Shown here piece after piece: positions 49,191-58,902 of a stretch of DNA of 64,000 nt. Each line of letters begins with the position of its first letter. Within the stretch, counting starts at the first letter, position 1. Both the position numbers and the translations under genes were made by a program. The notes beneath the pieces were generated by a model, which saw nothing but the letters and a program-made list of their open reading frames with translations, had not been told where the DNA came from and did not search any database. Source of the stretch: Mycobacterium seoulense (GTDB taxonomy: Bacteria; Actinomycetota; Actinomycetes; Mycobacteriales; Mycobacteriaceae); the NCBI RefSeq assembly GCF_010731595.1, contig NZ_AP022582.1, positions 5,456,001 through 5,520,000 on the forward strand. Direction: 5' to 3'.

Positions 49191-50264
49191 GTGCAGGTGT
49201 TCGTCGGCTCGCCGGTGTCCCACTGGGATTTCCCGCGGAGCACGGTCAGCGTCGCCCTGATGGCCGAGTTCGCTTGCGACAACGGCTGTGCCGTGGCCGA
49301 CGTCCTGGAAGGGACCGGTCTGTCGGAGGCCGATCTGCACGACCCCAACCGGACCGTCGTCGGGCGCCAGGAACTGACGGTCGCGACGAACCTGGTGAAC
49401 CTGCTGGGCAACGAGGCCGGAGCGGCCGACCTGGGGGTGCGGGTGGGCGGCAGCTATCACGTCGGGGCGCTCGGCATCTTCGGTTTTGCCTGCCTGACCA
49501 GTTCGACGCTGGGTGACGCCGTCCGGTTCGCGGCCCGGTTCTACGAGCTGAGCTACGGCTTCTGCCTGCCGACCGTCACGGTGGACGGACCCGTGGCGGC
49601 GATGCGGCTCGACCTGCCCGACTTGACCGGTCCGGTGGCGGAGTTCCTGGTGCGGCGCGACCTGGTGGCGATCGCCCGGGTCATGGCGGAGATGCTGGGC
49701 CGTCCCGTCCCGTTCACCTCGATCGAGTTCGCCGGGCCCGCCCCGGCGTCGGGTGATACCTTGGCCCGCAAGGCCTTTGGCGTGACACCGCGGTACGACT
49801 CGCCGGCCAACGTGGCACGCTGGCGGGCCGCGTTGCTGGACAATCCGCTGCCACGGGCCAGCGAGATGACCGTGGCCATGTGCGAGCAGCAGTGCCGCGA
49901 ATTGCTGGAACGCCGCCGGCAGCGGACCGGGGTGGCCCGGCGGGTGCGTGAGCGCCTGGCGTCGGTCGACGGCGAACCCCACACCATCGCGGCCGTCGCG
50001 CGGCAGTTGGCGATGAGCGAGCGGACGCTGCGCCGCCGGCTGGCCGAGGAGAACACGAGCTTTCGGGACCTGGTCGAGGAGGTGCACCGCGTCCTGGCCG
50101 AGGAGCTGTTGGCAACCGGCGCGCTGTCGGTCGACGACGTCGCGCTGCGGCTGGGGTACGCCGAGGCGACGAGTTTCATCGCCGCGTTCAAACGGTGGAC
50201 GGGCACGACGCCGGCGCGCTATCAGCGTTCGGTCGCGCCGCGCGCCCGGTTGGCCGCCGGCTGA
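49191..50264 (+). CDS. AraC-family transcriptional regulator
   Basis: A 357-residue regulator: an N-terminal arabinose-binding-like domain of the OruR/ArgR type (Arabinose_bd, about 20-210) and a C-terminal AraC HTH (about 255-350) with TIAAVARQLAMSERTLRRRLAEE and SVDDVALRLGYAEATSFIAAFKRWTGTTPARYQ. It lies 75 bases upstream of a flavin monooxygenase and probably controls it. Confidence 0.9.
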   Translation: MQVFVGSPVSHWDFPRSTVSVALMAEFACDNGCAVADVLEGTGLSEADLHDPNRTVVGRQELTVATNLVNLLGNEAGAADLGVRVGGSYHVGALGIFGFACLTSSTLGDAVRFAARFYELSYGFCLPTVTVDGPVAAMRLDLPDLTGPVAEFLVRRDLVAIARVMAEMLGRPVPFTSIEFAGPAPASGDTLARKAFGVTPRYDSPANVARWRAALLDNPLPRASEMTVAMCEQQCRELLERRRQRTGVARRVRERLASVDGEPHTIAAVARQLAMSERTLRRRLAEENTSFRDLVEEVHRVLAEELLATGALSVDDVALRLGYAEATSFIAAFKRWTGTTPARYQRSVAPRARLAAG

Positions 50265-50339
50265 GCGTGGCCGGAATCATGGATTTGCCGACCGCTATCG
50301 GCTGCCTGCGGCGTGCCGTGCGCGCCTAACGTTTGCTCC

Positions 50340-51836
50340 ATGACTTCGACCACTCGCAAACCCCGCGTGCTGGTGATCGGCGCCGGCTTCGGCGGCCTGG
50401 CCGCCGCCCACGAGCTCTTCCGGGACGGCCTCGCCGACGTGACGGTGCTGGAGAAGGCCGGCGACATCGGCGGCGTCTGGCGGGAGAACACCTACCCCGG
50501 CGCCGCCTGCGACGTCCCGTCGAACCTGTACTCCTACTCCTTCGCCCGCAAGACGGACTGGGGGCGCCGCTACGCCGAGCAGCCCGACATCCTCGGCTAC
50601 ATCCACGACACCGCCGCCCGGTTCGGCCTGCGGGACCTGGTGCGGACCGGGGTCGAGGTCACCGCCGCCCGCTACGACGACGACACCGCCACCTGGCGGG
50701 TGGAGACCGCCTCGGGCGAAGTCTTGGAGGCCGACGTCCTGGTGCCCGCGGTCGGACAGCTGTCGCGGCCGGCGTTCCCGAACATCCCGGGGCTCGACAC
50801 GTTCGCGGGCCCGTCGTTCCATTCGGCCCAGTGGCGCCACGACGTCGACCTGGCCGGCAAGCGCGTGGCGGTGCTCGGCACCGGCGCGTCGGCGATCCAA
50901 TTCGTCCCGCGCATCCGCGAGACGGCCGGGCGGGTCACCGTCTTTCAGCGCTCCGCGCCGTACGTCATCCCCAAGCCGGACCGCGCCTACACCGGCGCGC
51001 ACCACGCCGCGTTCCGGAACGTGCCCGGGTTCACCGCCGCGATGCGGGGGCTGATCTGGGAGATCTCGGAGTTCTTCGGCCTCGCGCTGACCAAGGTCGC
51101 CCCGCTCGCCTGGTTGATCGGCGTCGTCGCGTCGCTGAACCTCAGGCACCACATCAAAGACCCGGTGCTGCGGGCCAAGCTCACGCCCGACTACCCGGTC
51201 GGCTGCAAGCGCGTGCTGTTCAGCAACGACTGGTACCCGGCGCTGGCCAGCGACAACGTCGACGTCGAGACCGGCGCCATCACCGAGGTGACGCCCACGG
51301 GTGTGCGCACCGCCGACGGGCGCCTGCACGAGGTCGACGTCATCATCTACGGCACCGGGTTCAAGGCCACCGAATTCCTTGCCCCGATGACGATCACCGG
51401 CCGCGGCGGGCGGGACCTGTCCGCCGAGTGGGCCGAGGGGGCCCGCGCGCATCTGGGCATGGCGGTGCCGGGTTTCCCGAACATGTTCCTGATCTACGGG
51501 CCCAACACCAACCTCGGCAGCAGCTCGATCATCCTGATGATGGAGCAGCAGGCCCGCTACATCCGCCAGATCACCGAGGAGCTCGCGCGCGGGGGTGTGG
51601 CCCGCGCGTTCGAGGTCCGGCGCGCCGTGGAGCAGGCCTACGACGCGGAGGTCCAGTCCCGCCTGGATGCCGGCGTGTGGACCACCTGCGACTCCTGGTA
51701 CCGCACCGCCTCCGGCCGCGTCACCACCAACTGGCCCGGCCTGGTGCACGAATACCAACGCCGCACCCGGACCGCGGTGCTGGCGGACTACGAGGTGGTC
51801 CTTCCCGAGCGCGCGGCCGAGAAGGTCGGCGCCTAA
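50340..51836 (+). CDS. Flavin-containing / Baeyer-Villiger monooxygenase
   Basis: A 498-residue class B flavoprotein monooxygenase. FAD Rossmann motif VIGAGFGGLAAAHEL, fingerprint FAGPSFHSAQW near 155-165 (FxGxxxHxxxW), NADPH Rossmann motif VLGTGASAIQFVP, and the ATG/TGF segment IIYGTGFKATEF. It would insert oxygen into a ketone or oxidise a heteroatom; the substrate is unknown. The AraC neighbour fits inducible catabolism. Confidence 0.9.
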   Translation: MTSTTRKPRVLVIGAGFGGLAAAHELFRDGLADVTVLEKAGDIGGVWRENTYPGAACDVPSNLYSYSFARKTDWGRRYAEQPDILGYIHDTAARFGLRDLVRTGVEVTAARYDDDTATWRVETASGEVLEADVLVPAVGQLSRPAFPNIPGLDTFAGPSFHSAQWRHDVDLAGKRVAVLGTGASAIQFVPRIRETAGRVTVFQRSAPYVIPKPDRAYTGAHHAAFRNVPGFTAAMRGLIWEISEFFGLALTKVAPLAWLIGVVASLNLRHHIKDPVLRAKLTPDYPVGCKRVLFSNDWYPALASDNVDVETGAITEVTPTGVRTADGRLHEVDVIIYGTGFKATEFLAPMTITGRGGRDLSAEWAEGARAHLGMAVPGFPNMFLIYGPNTNLGSSSIILMMEQQARYIRQITEELARGGVARAFEVRRAVEQAYDAEVQSRLDAGVWTTCDSWYRTASGRVTTNWPGLVHEYQRRTRTAVLADYEVVLPERAAEKVGA

Positions 51837-51869
51837 CCCGGTTCGCCGGCCGCGACTACGCTCGCAAAC

Positions 51870-52406
51870 ATGCTCGCAGCGTTCGGATTCGAAACCATGG
51901 GTGTCGTCGTCGGGGACATGTTCTTCGTCGACCCCCGCCCGCTCGAAGGCCAGGAGACCCCGGAGCGGGGAGTCAGACTGGAACTGCGCCTCGTCGACCG
52001 CGACGAGCCGCAGGGGTCGATCTACGCGGGGGTTCCGATCTCGTTCAACCGCCCGGTGTGGCGGGTGGACCTGTTCGGATCCACCGAGAGCCCGCCCGGG
52101 ACGCTCGACCGGGCCCATCACCACCCCCGTTTCGACGGGTGGGAACCCGGCCGCCGGCATTTCGTCCCCGAGCTGTCGGCCGACCCGGTGGGCTGGCTGG
52201 CCGGCCAGCTGGCCGACCCGGCCGCCGTGCTGACGAGGGCGGGCGTCGACCCCGACGAGGTCAGCGAGGCCGACAAGGCCGGGCTCGCCGCGGCGGCCCC
52301 CGAGATCGTCGCCGCGGTCAAACGGATGCTGGACGGCGTGCGGGATGGGGAATTGGCCCCGGCGCCCGACGAGCCGGTCGCCGCCGCTCGCACCGGCTGG
52401 CTCTAG
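51870..52406 (+). CDS. Conserved hypothetical protein
   Basis: A 178-residue protein I do not recognise. The N-terminal half is rich in beta-type sequence (GVVVGDMFFVDPRPLEG, GVRLELRLVDRDEPQGSIYAGVPISFNRPVWRVDLF), with an HHHPRFDGWEPG segment that could bind metal. The C-terminus is helical. There is no signal peptide. Its stop codon shares CTAG with the convergent DUF302 gene. Confidence 0.65.
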   Translation: MLAAFGFETMGVVVGDMFFVDPRPLEGQETPERGVRLELRLVDRDEPQGSIYAGVPISFNRPVWRVDLFGSTESPPGTLDRAHHHPRFDGWEPGRRHFVPELSADPVGWLAGQLADPAAVLTRAGVDPDEVSEADKAGLAAAAPEIVAAVKRMLDGVRDGELAPAPDEPVAAARTGWL

Positions 52407-52888
52407 CCCGTCACCTTCACCGCCAGCGCGGCCAGCTTGGCATCGAGTTCGGTTGCGGCCTTGAGCAATTCGGGATTCGGTCCGACGACCATCAGCGACG
52501 ACGGCTTGACGTAGGTCAGGCTGCTGCCGGCGCCCTCGTCGACAATCAGCAGCTCGACCGGGACGAACAGGCCCGCGGTCACGTCGTGGCGCAGCATCGT
52601 GATCGCGATCAACGGGTTGCCGAGGATGACGCGGACCGCCTTGCGGTCGATGCCCGCCCTGGTGATCCACGCACCGTGGTCGAACACCCCGAACAGCATG
52701 AATCCGCTGGGCCCCACGTGGGATTCGACGCGCTGCCGGTAGGACTCCCAGTCATCGCTGCTCGTCGCGATGTCGTTGATGGGCACCGGCCGCTCACCGA
52801 TGTCTGCCAGTAAGGCGGCGCACAGTTCGTCGTAGCTCTTGGTGCTGGCGTAGCGCACCCGCACGCCCTCGAACCGGGTCTCGGTCAT
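52403..52888 (-). CDS. DUF302 family protein
   Basis: A 161-residue protein matching DUF302: RYASTKSYDELCAAL, GFMLFGVFDHGAWITRAG, ILGNPLIAITMLRHDVTAGLFVPVELLIVDEG (GNP and P-x-E-L-L motifs) and a C-terminal helix. Function unknown. It is convergent with the previous gene and shares the bases CTAG as stops. Confidence 0.82.
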   Translation of the reverse strand: MTETRFEGVRVRYASTKSYDELCAALLADIGERPVPINDIATSSDDWESYRQRVESHVGPSGFMLFGVFDHGAWITRAGIDRKAVRVILGNPLIAITMLRHDVTAGLFVPVELLIVDEGAGSSLTYVKPSSLMVVGPNPELLKAATELDAKLAALAVKVTG

Positions 52889-52962
52889 CGGACTGGCCCC
52901 ACCGCCCGGGATATTGTATGACGTCGGAAGTCCATGTCTACCTGTGCCTTTCAGAACTAGAT

Positions 52963-54051
52963 CTACAGCTTCCCTGTCCTTAGATCCTCACCGGTCTTGA
53001 GGATCGGAGCCCGGTTCTCCAGTTGAACCCTCTCCCACAGGCCGCCCTTGCCCAGCGCTCGTCCCCGCTGGTCCTCGCGCCGGAACCACTCCTCGGCGCT
53101 CCTTATCCGATTCGGGTGAATCTCATCGAGCAGAGCGTAATCGCGTTCAACGACTCCGTGTTTCCAGAGATTCCAGAATCCCGTGAAGTTGTCGCGGACA
53201 TTCATGGTGCTCTTGTCGTTTGGGTCCGCGTTGTACCCGGCAGGCGCATCCGCGATTCTACCGAGGGGGCCGTCCCTGAAGTACGTGTCCAAATCGGTGT
53301 CGATGTACTGCGCCGGATGTCCGGTGACGTTCTCAAACGCCGCAGCAAGATCCGCGTAGGCGATATGGTCAACGGCGACTCCGAGATCGATGCCGTTCGC
53401 GCGCTCGGGATGGTCGAAAATCCAACGGACATAATATCCGCAATCTTCGAGAGCCAGATGGGGCACAGCGCCCTCACCGAGCGGGACCCGCCACGTCAAG
53501 ACGCCGTCCTCGACGGTGGGCGTCATGGGCGTCCCGGGCGAGAGCACCATCTCGATGTAGGGACCCGTCGTGAAGACCGCCGCACCCATCCGATCGCCAT
53601 TCACCTGATTCTGGAACAGGATCCACTCGCCCACGCGGCCCTTGCCGTCGTAGTGGCCGGTCCGGAAGCGCGTGTCGTATCCCGATTTCTTGAGGCCGTA
53701 GTCCAGGTTTCCGTAGACGAAGAATTTCACACCCTCTTCGATGGCGATCTCGTAGCTGCGGATGGCCCAATAGGTCTCGGTCTTCTCGCCGGTGTTGAAC
53801 CCGTCGATGTTGACAAACGCTCCGTCACAACCGCGGAATCCTTCCCGCAGGACGGCCTCGTCGGCGAACGAGCCTTCCAGGACCGAGACATTGTCGAGTG
53901 CGAGCAGGTCCTTGGCTCGCCGGGAGCCGGGGTCGCGGCTGAGGAATCGAACCGAGTACTTCTCGTCGGAGACCAGGGCACGTATGACCGGGATGCCCTG
54001 GGCTCCGGTGCCGCCGATGACGAAGACTTTCGAGACGGTGTCGGAAGACAT
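52963..54051 (-). CDS. NmrA-like NAD(P)-binding protein
   Basis: A 362-residue atypical short-chain dehydrogenase. The Rossmann motif VFVIGGTGAQGIPVIRAL is at residues 9-26, with SRDPGSRRA and GCDGAFVNIDG following. The central and C-terminal parts resemble NmrA/HSCARG redox sensors, and the catalytic YxxxK is not clear. The ATG overlaps the thiolase stop by one base (TAATG), so it is the second gene of a thiolase operon. The DNA is less GC-rich than its neighbours, which hints at recent acquisition. Confidence 0.82.
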   Translation of the reverse strand: MSSDTVSKVFVIGGTGAQGIPVIRALVSDEKYSVRFLSRDPGSRRAKDLLALDNVSVLEGSFADEAVLREGFRGCDGAFVNIDGFNTGEKTETYWAIRSYEIAIEEGVKFFVYGNLDYGLKKSGYDTRFRTGHYDGKGRVGEWILFQNQVNGDRMGAAVFTTGPYIEMVLSPGTPMTPTVEDGVLTWRVPLGEGAVPHLALEDCGYYVRWIFDHPERANGIDLGVAVDHIAYADLAAAFENVTGHPAQYIDTDLDTYFRDGPLGRIADAPAGYNADPNDKSTMNVRDNFTGFWNLWKHGVVERDYALLDEIHPNRIRSAEEWFRREDQRGRALGKGGLWERVQLENRAPILKTGEDLRTGKL

Positions 54052-55223
54052 TACAGCCGCTCGATGATCGTGGCGTTGGCCATGCCGCCGCCCTCGCACA
54101 TCGTCTGCAGCCCGTACCGTCCGCCGCGCTGTTCGAGGGCGTTGACCAGCGTGGTCATGATGCGGGCACCGCTGGCGCCGAGAGGGTGGCCGATCGCGAT
54201 GGCACCGCCGTTGACGTTGGTCTTGGCCAGGTCGGCGCCGGTGTCCTTGGCCCACGCGAGCACGACGGGCGCGAAGGCCTCGTTCACCTCGAACAGGTCG
54301 ATGTCGGCCAGCGTCAGGCCGGCCCGCCGCAGCACCTTCTCGGTGGCCGGGATGACCCCGGTCAGCATGTAGAGCGGATCGGAGCCCACCACGGTGGTGG
54401 TGTGGATGCGGGCCAGCGGGCGCAGGCCAAGTTTCTTGGCGGCCTCGCCGCTGGCGATCATGACCGCGGCGCTTCCATCGGAGAGCGGCGAGGAGTTGCC
54501 GGCGGTGATCTCCCAATTGATCTGCGGGAAGCGGGCATTCATCGCCTCGCTGTAGAACGCGGGCTGCAGCCCGGCCAGCGTCTGCACCGTCGTGCCGGGC
54601 CGGATGAATTCGTCGGCGGCAAGGCCGGCGATGGGGATCAGCTCGTTGTCGAAGAGCCCGTCTTTGGTCGCGCGGGCGGCCTTGTCATGGCTGCCGGCGG
54701 AGAACTCGTCGAGCTGGGTGCGTGAGAATCCCCATTTCGCCGCGATCAATTCGGCGCTGATGCCCTGCGGCACCAGGCCGTCGGGATAGCGACGCGTCAT
54801 GTCGTCGCCGAAGGGATTGCTGCCCGGCAGCACCGAGCTGCCCATGGGGACGCGGCCCATCGACTCCACCCCCGCGGCCACGACCAGGTCGTAGGCGCCG
54901 GAAACGACGCCCTGCGCGGCGAAGCTGATGGCCTGCTGGCTGCTGCCGCACTGCCGGTCGATCGTGACGCCGGGAACCGACTCCGGGAACCCGGCACCCA
55001 GCAGCGCATTGCGGGCGATGTTGACTGCCTGGTCGCCGACCTGGGCCACCGCGCCGGCGATGACGTCGTCCACCTGCGCCGCGTCCACGCCGGTGCGCGC
55101 CACCAGTTCGCGCAGGCTGTGCGCCAGCAGGTCGGCGGGCAACACGTCGTGCAGGGCACCGCTGGGTTTGCCCTTGCCGATTGGGGTGCGGACGGCTCCG
55201 ACGATGACGGCGTCGCGGTTCAT
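54051..55223 (-). CDS. Acetyl-CoA acetyltransferase / thiolase
   Basis: A 390-residue thiolase. The nucleophilic Cys is in DRQCGSSQQA (about residue 88), the NEAFAP motif is present, the catalytic His is in GHPLGASGAR and the second Cys is in MCEGGGMANA. It cleaves or forms 3-ketoacyl-CoA. The ATG 55223 is preceded by GGAGGA. It is divergent from an HxlR regulator and followed by the NmrA-like gene. Confidence 0.92.
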   Translation of the reverse strand: MNRDAVIVGAVRTPIGKGKPSGALHDVLPADLLAHSLRELVARTGVDAAQVDDVIAGAVAQVGDQAVNIARNALLGAGFPESVPGVTIDRQCGSSQQAISFAAQGVVSGAYDLVVAAGVESMGRVPMGSSVLPGSNPFGDDMTRRYPDGLVPQGISAELIAAKWGFSRTQLDEFSAGSHDKAARATKDGLFDNELIPIAGLAADEFIRPGTTVQTLAGLQPAFYSEAMNARFPQINWEITAGNSSPLSDGSAAVMIASGEAAKKLGLRPLARIHTTTVVGSDPLYMLTGVIPATEKVLRRAGLTLADIDLFEVNEAFAPVVLAWAKDTGADLAKTNVNGGAIAIGHPLGASGARIMTTLVNALEQRGGRYGLQTMCEGGGMANATIIERL

Positions 55224-55244
55224 GGCTCCTCCTCGAGTCCCAGC

Positions 55245-55286
55245 CATCTAGGTATAGATCGCTGTACCCAGATAAACATCTAGGTA
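55245..55286. promoter_or_regulatory. Repeated ATCTAGGTA sites between thiolase and HxlR genes
   Basis: ATCTAGGTA (55246-55254) and TACCCAGAT (55265-55273) form an inverted repeat with one mismatch and a 10-base spacer. CATCTAGGTA recurs as a direct repeat at 55277-55286. The three half-sites lie in the 95-base divergent promoter region, suggesting a dimeric HxlR operator controlling both directions. Confidence 0.6.
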
Positions 55287-55318
55287 CACTAAACGCAACC
55301 CAGACGGGGAGGTGATCT

Positions 55319-55792
55319 ATGACACTGCTGCAGGGACCGCTGGCCGACCGCGATGCCTGGTCGGCCGCGGGCGAATGTGCGATCGAGAAGACCATGGCGG
55401 TGGTGGGCACCAAATCCGCGATGCTCATCATGCGCGAGGCCTACTACGGCACGACACGCTTCGACGACTTCGCCCGCCGGGTGGGCATCACCAAGGCCGC
55501 CACCTCGGCGCGGCTGTCCGAGCTTGTCGAGCTGGGGCTGCTGAAGCGCCGGCCGTACCACGAGCCCGGGCAACGCCGCCGCCAAGAATATGTGCTCACC
55601 GAGGCCGGCATCGACTTCATGCCGGTGGTGTGGGCGATGTTCGAGTGGGGTCGGCGCCACCTGCCGGGGCGCAACCGCCTGCGCCTGACGCATCTGGGGT
55701 GTGGCGCCGAAGCGGGCGTCGAAATCCGTTGCACCGAAGGGCATTTGGTTCCGCCCGACGAGCTGGGCATGCGGCTGGCTAAGTCTGGTTGA
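55319..55792 (+). CDS. HxlR-family transcriptional regulator
   Basis: A 157-residue winged-helix protein: [79 protein letters not shown] is the HxlR domain with its conserved cysteine. A C-terminal extension contains [17 protein letters not shown], possibly redox-active. It is divergent from the thiolase operon with shared ATCTAGGTA sites, and its end overlaps rsgA by 14 bases. Confidence 0.9.
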   Translation: MTLLQGPLADRDAWSAAGECAIEKTMAVVGTKSAMLIMREAYYGTTRFDDFARRVGITKAATSARLSELVELGLLKRRPYHEPGQRRRQEYVLTEAGIDFMPVVWAMFEWGRRHLPGRNRLRLTHLGCGAEAGVEIRCTEGHLVPPDELGMRLAKSG

Positions 55793-56759
55793 GCGCGGCC
55801 AGCAGCCGGCGCGCGGCCCCCACGCGGCGGGCGGCGGGGCCGGACAGGGTGTCGAGCGCGCACTCGGGGTCGGCCGGGGGGCCCATGTGTCCGCAGCCGC
55901 GCGGGCAGTTCTCGATCGCCTCGGCGAGGTCCGAGAAGGCCATCAGCACGTCGTCGGGTTGGATGTGGGCCAGCCCGAACGACCGGATGCCCGGGGTGTC
56001 GACCACCCAGCCCGATGTGGCGAGGGGCAGCGCGACCGATTGGGTGGAGGTGTGCCGCCCTCGGCCGATGTCGGTGACCTCGCCGACGGCCCGCTCCGCC
56101 TCGGGCACGAGGCGATTCACCAACGTGGACTTGCCGACGCCGGAATGCCCGAGCAGCACGGTGATCTTGCCGGCCAGCAGGTCGGCCACCGCGAGCAGCG
56201 GGTCATCGCGGCCCGCCACGACGACCGTCAGGTCCAGGTCGACGAACTGCGCGGCGAACGGCTCCGGCGGCGCGAGGTCGGTCTTGGTCAGGCACAGAAT
56301 CGGCGTCAGCCCGCCGGCGAAGGCGGCGATCAGCGCGCGGTCGACCAGGCCGGTGCGCGGCGGCGGGTCTGCCAGCGCCACCACGATCAGCAACTGGTCG
56401 GCGTTGGCGACCACCACGCGTTCGGTGGGGTCGGTGTCGTCGGCCGTGCGGCGCAACACCGTTCGCCGTTCCCCGCGCCGCACGATGCGGGCCAGCGTGT
56501 CCAGCCGCCCGGACAGATCGCCGACGATGTCGACCTCGTCACCGACCACGATCGGGGTGCGGCCCAGTTCCCTGGCCCGCATGGCCGTGACCCGCCGATC
56601 GGGGTCCCCGCCGAGCACGCACCCCCAGCGGCCGCGGTCGACGCTGATCACCATCGCCGGCTCGGCGTCGGCGTGCTCGGGACGAGTCTTGGTGCGCGGT
56701 CGCGAGCCCCTGCCGGAGCGGACCCTGACGTCGGACTCGTCGTAATCGCCGGGCCTCAA
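55779..56759 (-). CDS. rsgA: Ribosome small-subunit biogenesis GTPase RsgA
   Basis: A 326-residue circularly permuted GTPase. The N-terminal OB-like part contains GDEVDIVGD. The GTPase motifs come in the order G4 (TKTDL), G1 ([10 protein letters not shown]) and G3 (DTPGIRSF). The C-terminal zinc knuckle is [16 protein letters not shown]. It helps mature the 30S subunit. The start is TTG 56759, which overlaps the aroA stop as TTGA. Confidence 0.93.
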   Translation of the reverse strand: MRPGDYDESDVRVRSGRGSRPRTKTRPEHADAEPAMVISVDRGRWGCVLGGDPDRRVTAMRARELGRTPIVVGDEVDIVGDLSGRLDTLARIVRRGERRTVLRRTADDTDPTERVVVANADQLLIVVALADPPPRTGLVDRALIAAFAGGLTPILCLTKTDLAPPEPFAAQFVDLDLTVVVAGRDDPLLAVADLLAGKITVLLGHSGVGKSTLVNRLVPEAERAVGEVTDIGRGRHTSTQSVALPLATSGWVVDTPGIRSFGLAHIQPDDVLMAFSDLAEAIENCPRGCGHMGPPADPECALDTLSGPAARRVGAARRLLAALNQT

Positions 56760-58030
56760 ATATCGGACTCCAGCATGTGCGCCCACAGCTGCGGAAACTC
56801 GGGCAGCGTCTTGGAGGTGGAGCCGATGTCGTCCACCTGGACCCCGGCCACCCGCAGCCCGACGATCGCGCCCGCCATCGCCATCCGGTGGTCGGCGTAG
56901 GCGCGCCAGACGCCGGGCCGCAGCGGTGCCGCGGTGATCACCAAGCCGTCGGGTGTTTCCGTGCAGTCGCCGCCGAGGCGATTGATCTCGGCGCTCAGCG
57001 CGGCGAGCCGGTCGGTCTCGTGGCCCCAGGTGCCCGATGCCGGACAGGCGCGACACCGATCCGGGCTTCGCCAGCGCGGCCAGCGCCGCCACCGCCGGGG
57101 TCAGTTCGCCGACGGCGCGCAGGTCGACGTCGAACCCGTCGTAGTCGGCGGAACCCTGCACCTCGAGGAACGAATCACCTTGGTTGACAACGGCGTTCAG
57201 CTTGCCCAGCACGGTCAGGATGTTCTCGGCGGGTTGCACGCTGGCGGCCGGCCAGCCGGTGATGCGGACCGTTCCACCGCTGACCACGGCCGCCGCCAGG
57301 AACGGCACGGCGTTCGTCAGATCGGGTTCGACCTCCCAGCGCCGGGCCGCGACCGGGCCGGGCGCACGGTTGGGCACCGAATCGTCGACGTCGACCCCGG
57401 CCTGCCGCAGCATCTGCACGGTCATCGCGATGTGCGGCGCCGACGGCAGCGTCGCGCCGGTGTGCTGCACGGTCAGGCCCTCGGCGAACGACGGCGCGCA
57501 CAACAGCAGCCCCGAGACGAACTGCGACGACGCCGAGGCGTCGATCGCCACGGTGCCCCGGCGACCGACCCGCTGCCGTGCACGCGAAAGGGCAGACCCG
57601 CGCCCTCGATCGGCACGCCCAGGCCGCGCAGGGCGTCGAGCAGCGGCGCGATGGGCCGCACCCGGGCCTGCTCGTCGCCGTCGAACTCGACCACCGCTTC
57701 GGCCAGCGCGGCCAGCGGCGGCACGAAGCGCAGGACCGTACCGGCCAGGCCGCAATCCACCCGCGCGTCGGGCCCGGGCGCGATGCGGCCACTGACCGTC
57801 AGCTCGGATCCCGTGCCGTCGACGCGCAAACCCAGTGCGCGCAGCGCGCCGATCATCAGGTCGGTGTCCCGGCTGCGCAGCGCCCCGCTGATGCTCGGGG
57901 TGCCCCCAGTCGGCGGGCCCTGCGCGGCCGCCAGCGCCGCCAGCACCAGCGCCCGGTTGGTCTGCGACTTCGAGCCCGGAACGGTCACGGTCGCGTGCAC
58001 CGGTTGCGGTGCGCTGGGGGCCGTCCACAT
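56756..58030 (-). pseudogene. aroA: aroA, 3-phosphoshikimate 1-carboxyvinyltransferase, frame broken twice
   Basis: The product is EPSP synthase of the shikimate pathway. The N-terminal part ([34 protein letters not shown]) and the C-terminal part ([12 protein letters not shown]) are in one frame, but the middle ([18 protein letters not shown] to SRLSGIGHL) is in another. One base appears lost in a G-run at 57556-57559 (GSGSVAG-GTV) and two near 57031 (GHL-RGHETDRL), restoring the frame overall. All segments keep family sequence, so sequencing or assembly error is likely. If real, the strain would need another aroA. Confidence 0.85.
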
Positions 58031-58055
58031 ACTCACCGGTCCATCATGGCGTGTC

Positions 58056-58097
58056 TTGGTGGCTCTGCCACCAATGGGAGTGCCGTGGCTCTGCCAC
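58056..58097. promoter_or_regulatory. Twin palindromes in the aroA / SRAP divergent promoter
   Basis: TTGGTGGC-TCT-GCCACCAA (58056-58074) is a perfect 8-3-8 inverted repeat. Its core GTGGC-TCT-GCCAC recurs at 58085-58097. Both lie within the 76 bases separating the two gene starts. They could be operators or a small REP-like hairpin pair. Confidence 0.5.
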
Positions 58098-58106
58098 CAT
58101 GGAGTT

Positions 58107-58868
58107 ATGTGTGGACGGTTCGCGGTCACCACGGATCCGGCTCTGCTGGCCCAGAAGATCAAGGCGATCGACGAGGCCACCGGCGCCTCGGAGAGCGCCG
58201 GGGCGCCCAACTACAACGTGGCCCCGACGTCGACCGTCGCGACGGTCGTCCGCCGCCACAGCGACCCCGACGACGAGCCCACCCGGCGGGTCCGGCTGAT
58301 GCGCTGGGGCCTGGTGCCGCCGTGGGCCAAGGCCGGTGCCGACGGGGCGCCCGAGACCAAGGGCCCGATGCTGATCAACGCCCGTGCGGACAAGGTCACC
58401 ACCTCGCCCGCGTTCCGGTCGAGCGCCAAGTCGAAGCGGTGCCTGATCCCGATGGACGGCTACTACGAATGGCGCGTCAACGACGCCGTCGCCGGCAAGA
58501 AGTCCCGCAAGACGCCGTTCTTCATGTACCGCGAGGACGGCGAGCCGCTGTTCATGGCGGGCCTGTGGTCGGTGTGGAAGCCCGCCAAGGAGGCGTCGCC
58601 CCTGCTGAGTTGCACCATCATCACCACCGATGCGCCCGGGGAGCTGGCCGAGATCCATGACCGGATGCCGCTGGTGGTGCCCGAACGGGAGTGGGACCGC
58701 TGGCTGGACCCCGACGCCCCGGCCGACGAAGAGCTGCTGACCCGGCCGCCCGACGTGCGCGGCATCCGCATGCGCGAGGTCTCGACGCTGGTCAACAACG
58801 TCCGCAACAACGGGCCGCAGCTACTCGAGCCGGCCGGCCCGGAACCCGAACAGGCGACCCTGCTCTAG
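58107..58868 (+). CDS. SRAP / HMCES-YedK abasic-site protein (Rv3226c homologue)
   Basis: A 253-residue SRAP protein that forms a covalent crosslink to abasic sites in single-stranded DNA. Cys2 (MCGRF) is the nucleophile after Met removal. The other site residues are in [32 protein letters not shown] (Glu) and [10 protein letters not shown] (His). It is divergent from aroA. Confidence 0.93.
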   Translation: MCGRFAVTTDPALLAQKIKAIDEATGASESAGAPNYNVAPTSTVATVVRRHSDPDDEPTRRVRLMRWGLVPPWAKAGADGAPETKGPMLINARADKVTTSPAFRSSAKSKRCLIPMDGYYEWRVNDAVAGKKSRKTPFFMYREDGEPLFMAGLWSVWKPAKEASPLLSCTIITTDAPGELAEIHDRMPLVVPEREWDRWLDPDAPADEELLTRPPDVRGIRMREVSTLVNNVRNNGPQLLEPAGPEPEQATLL

Positions 58869-58902
58869 CGTCAATTGCTGAGGCGGGACTTAGCATGCCT
58901 GT

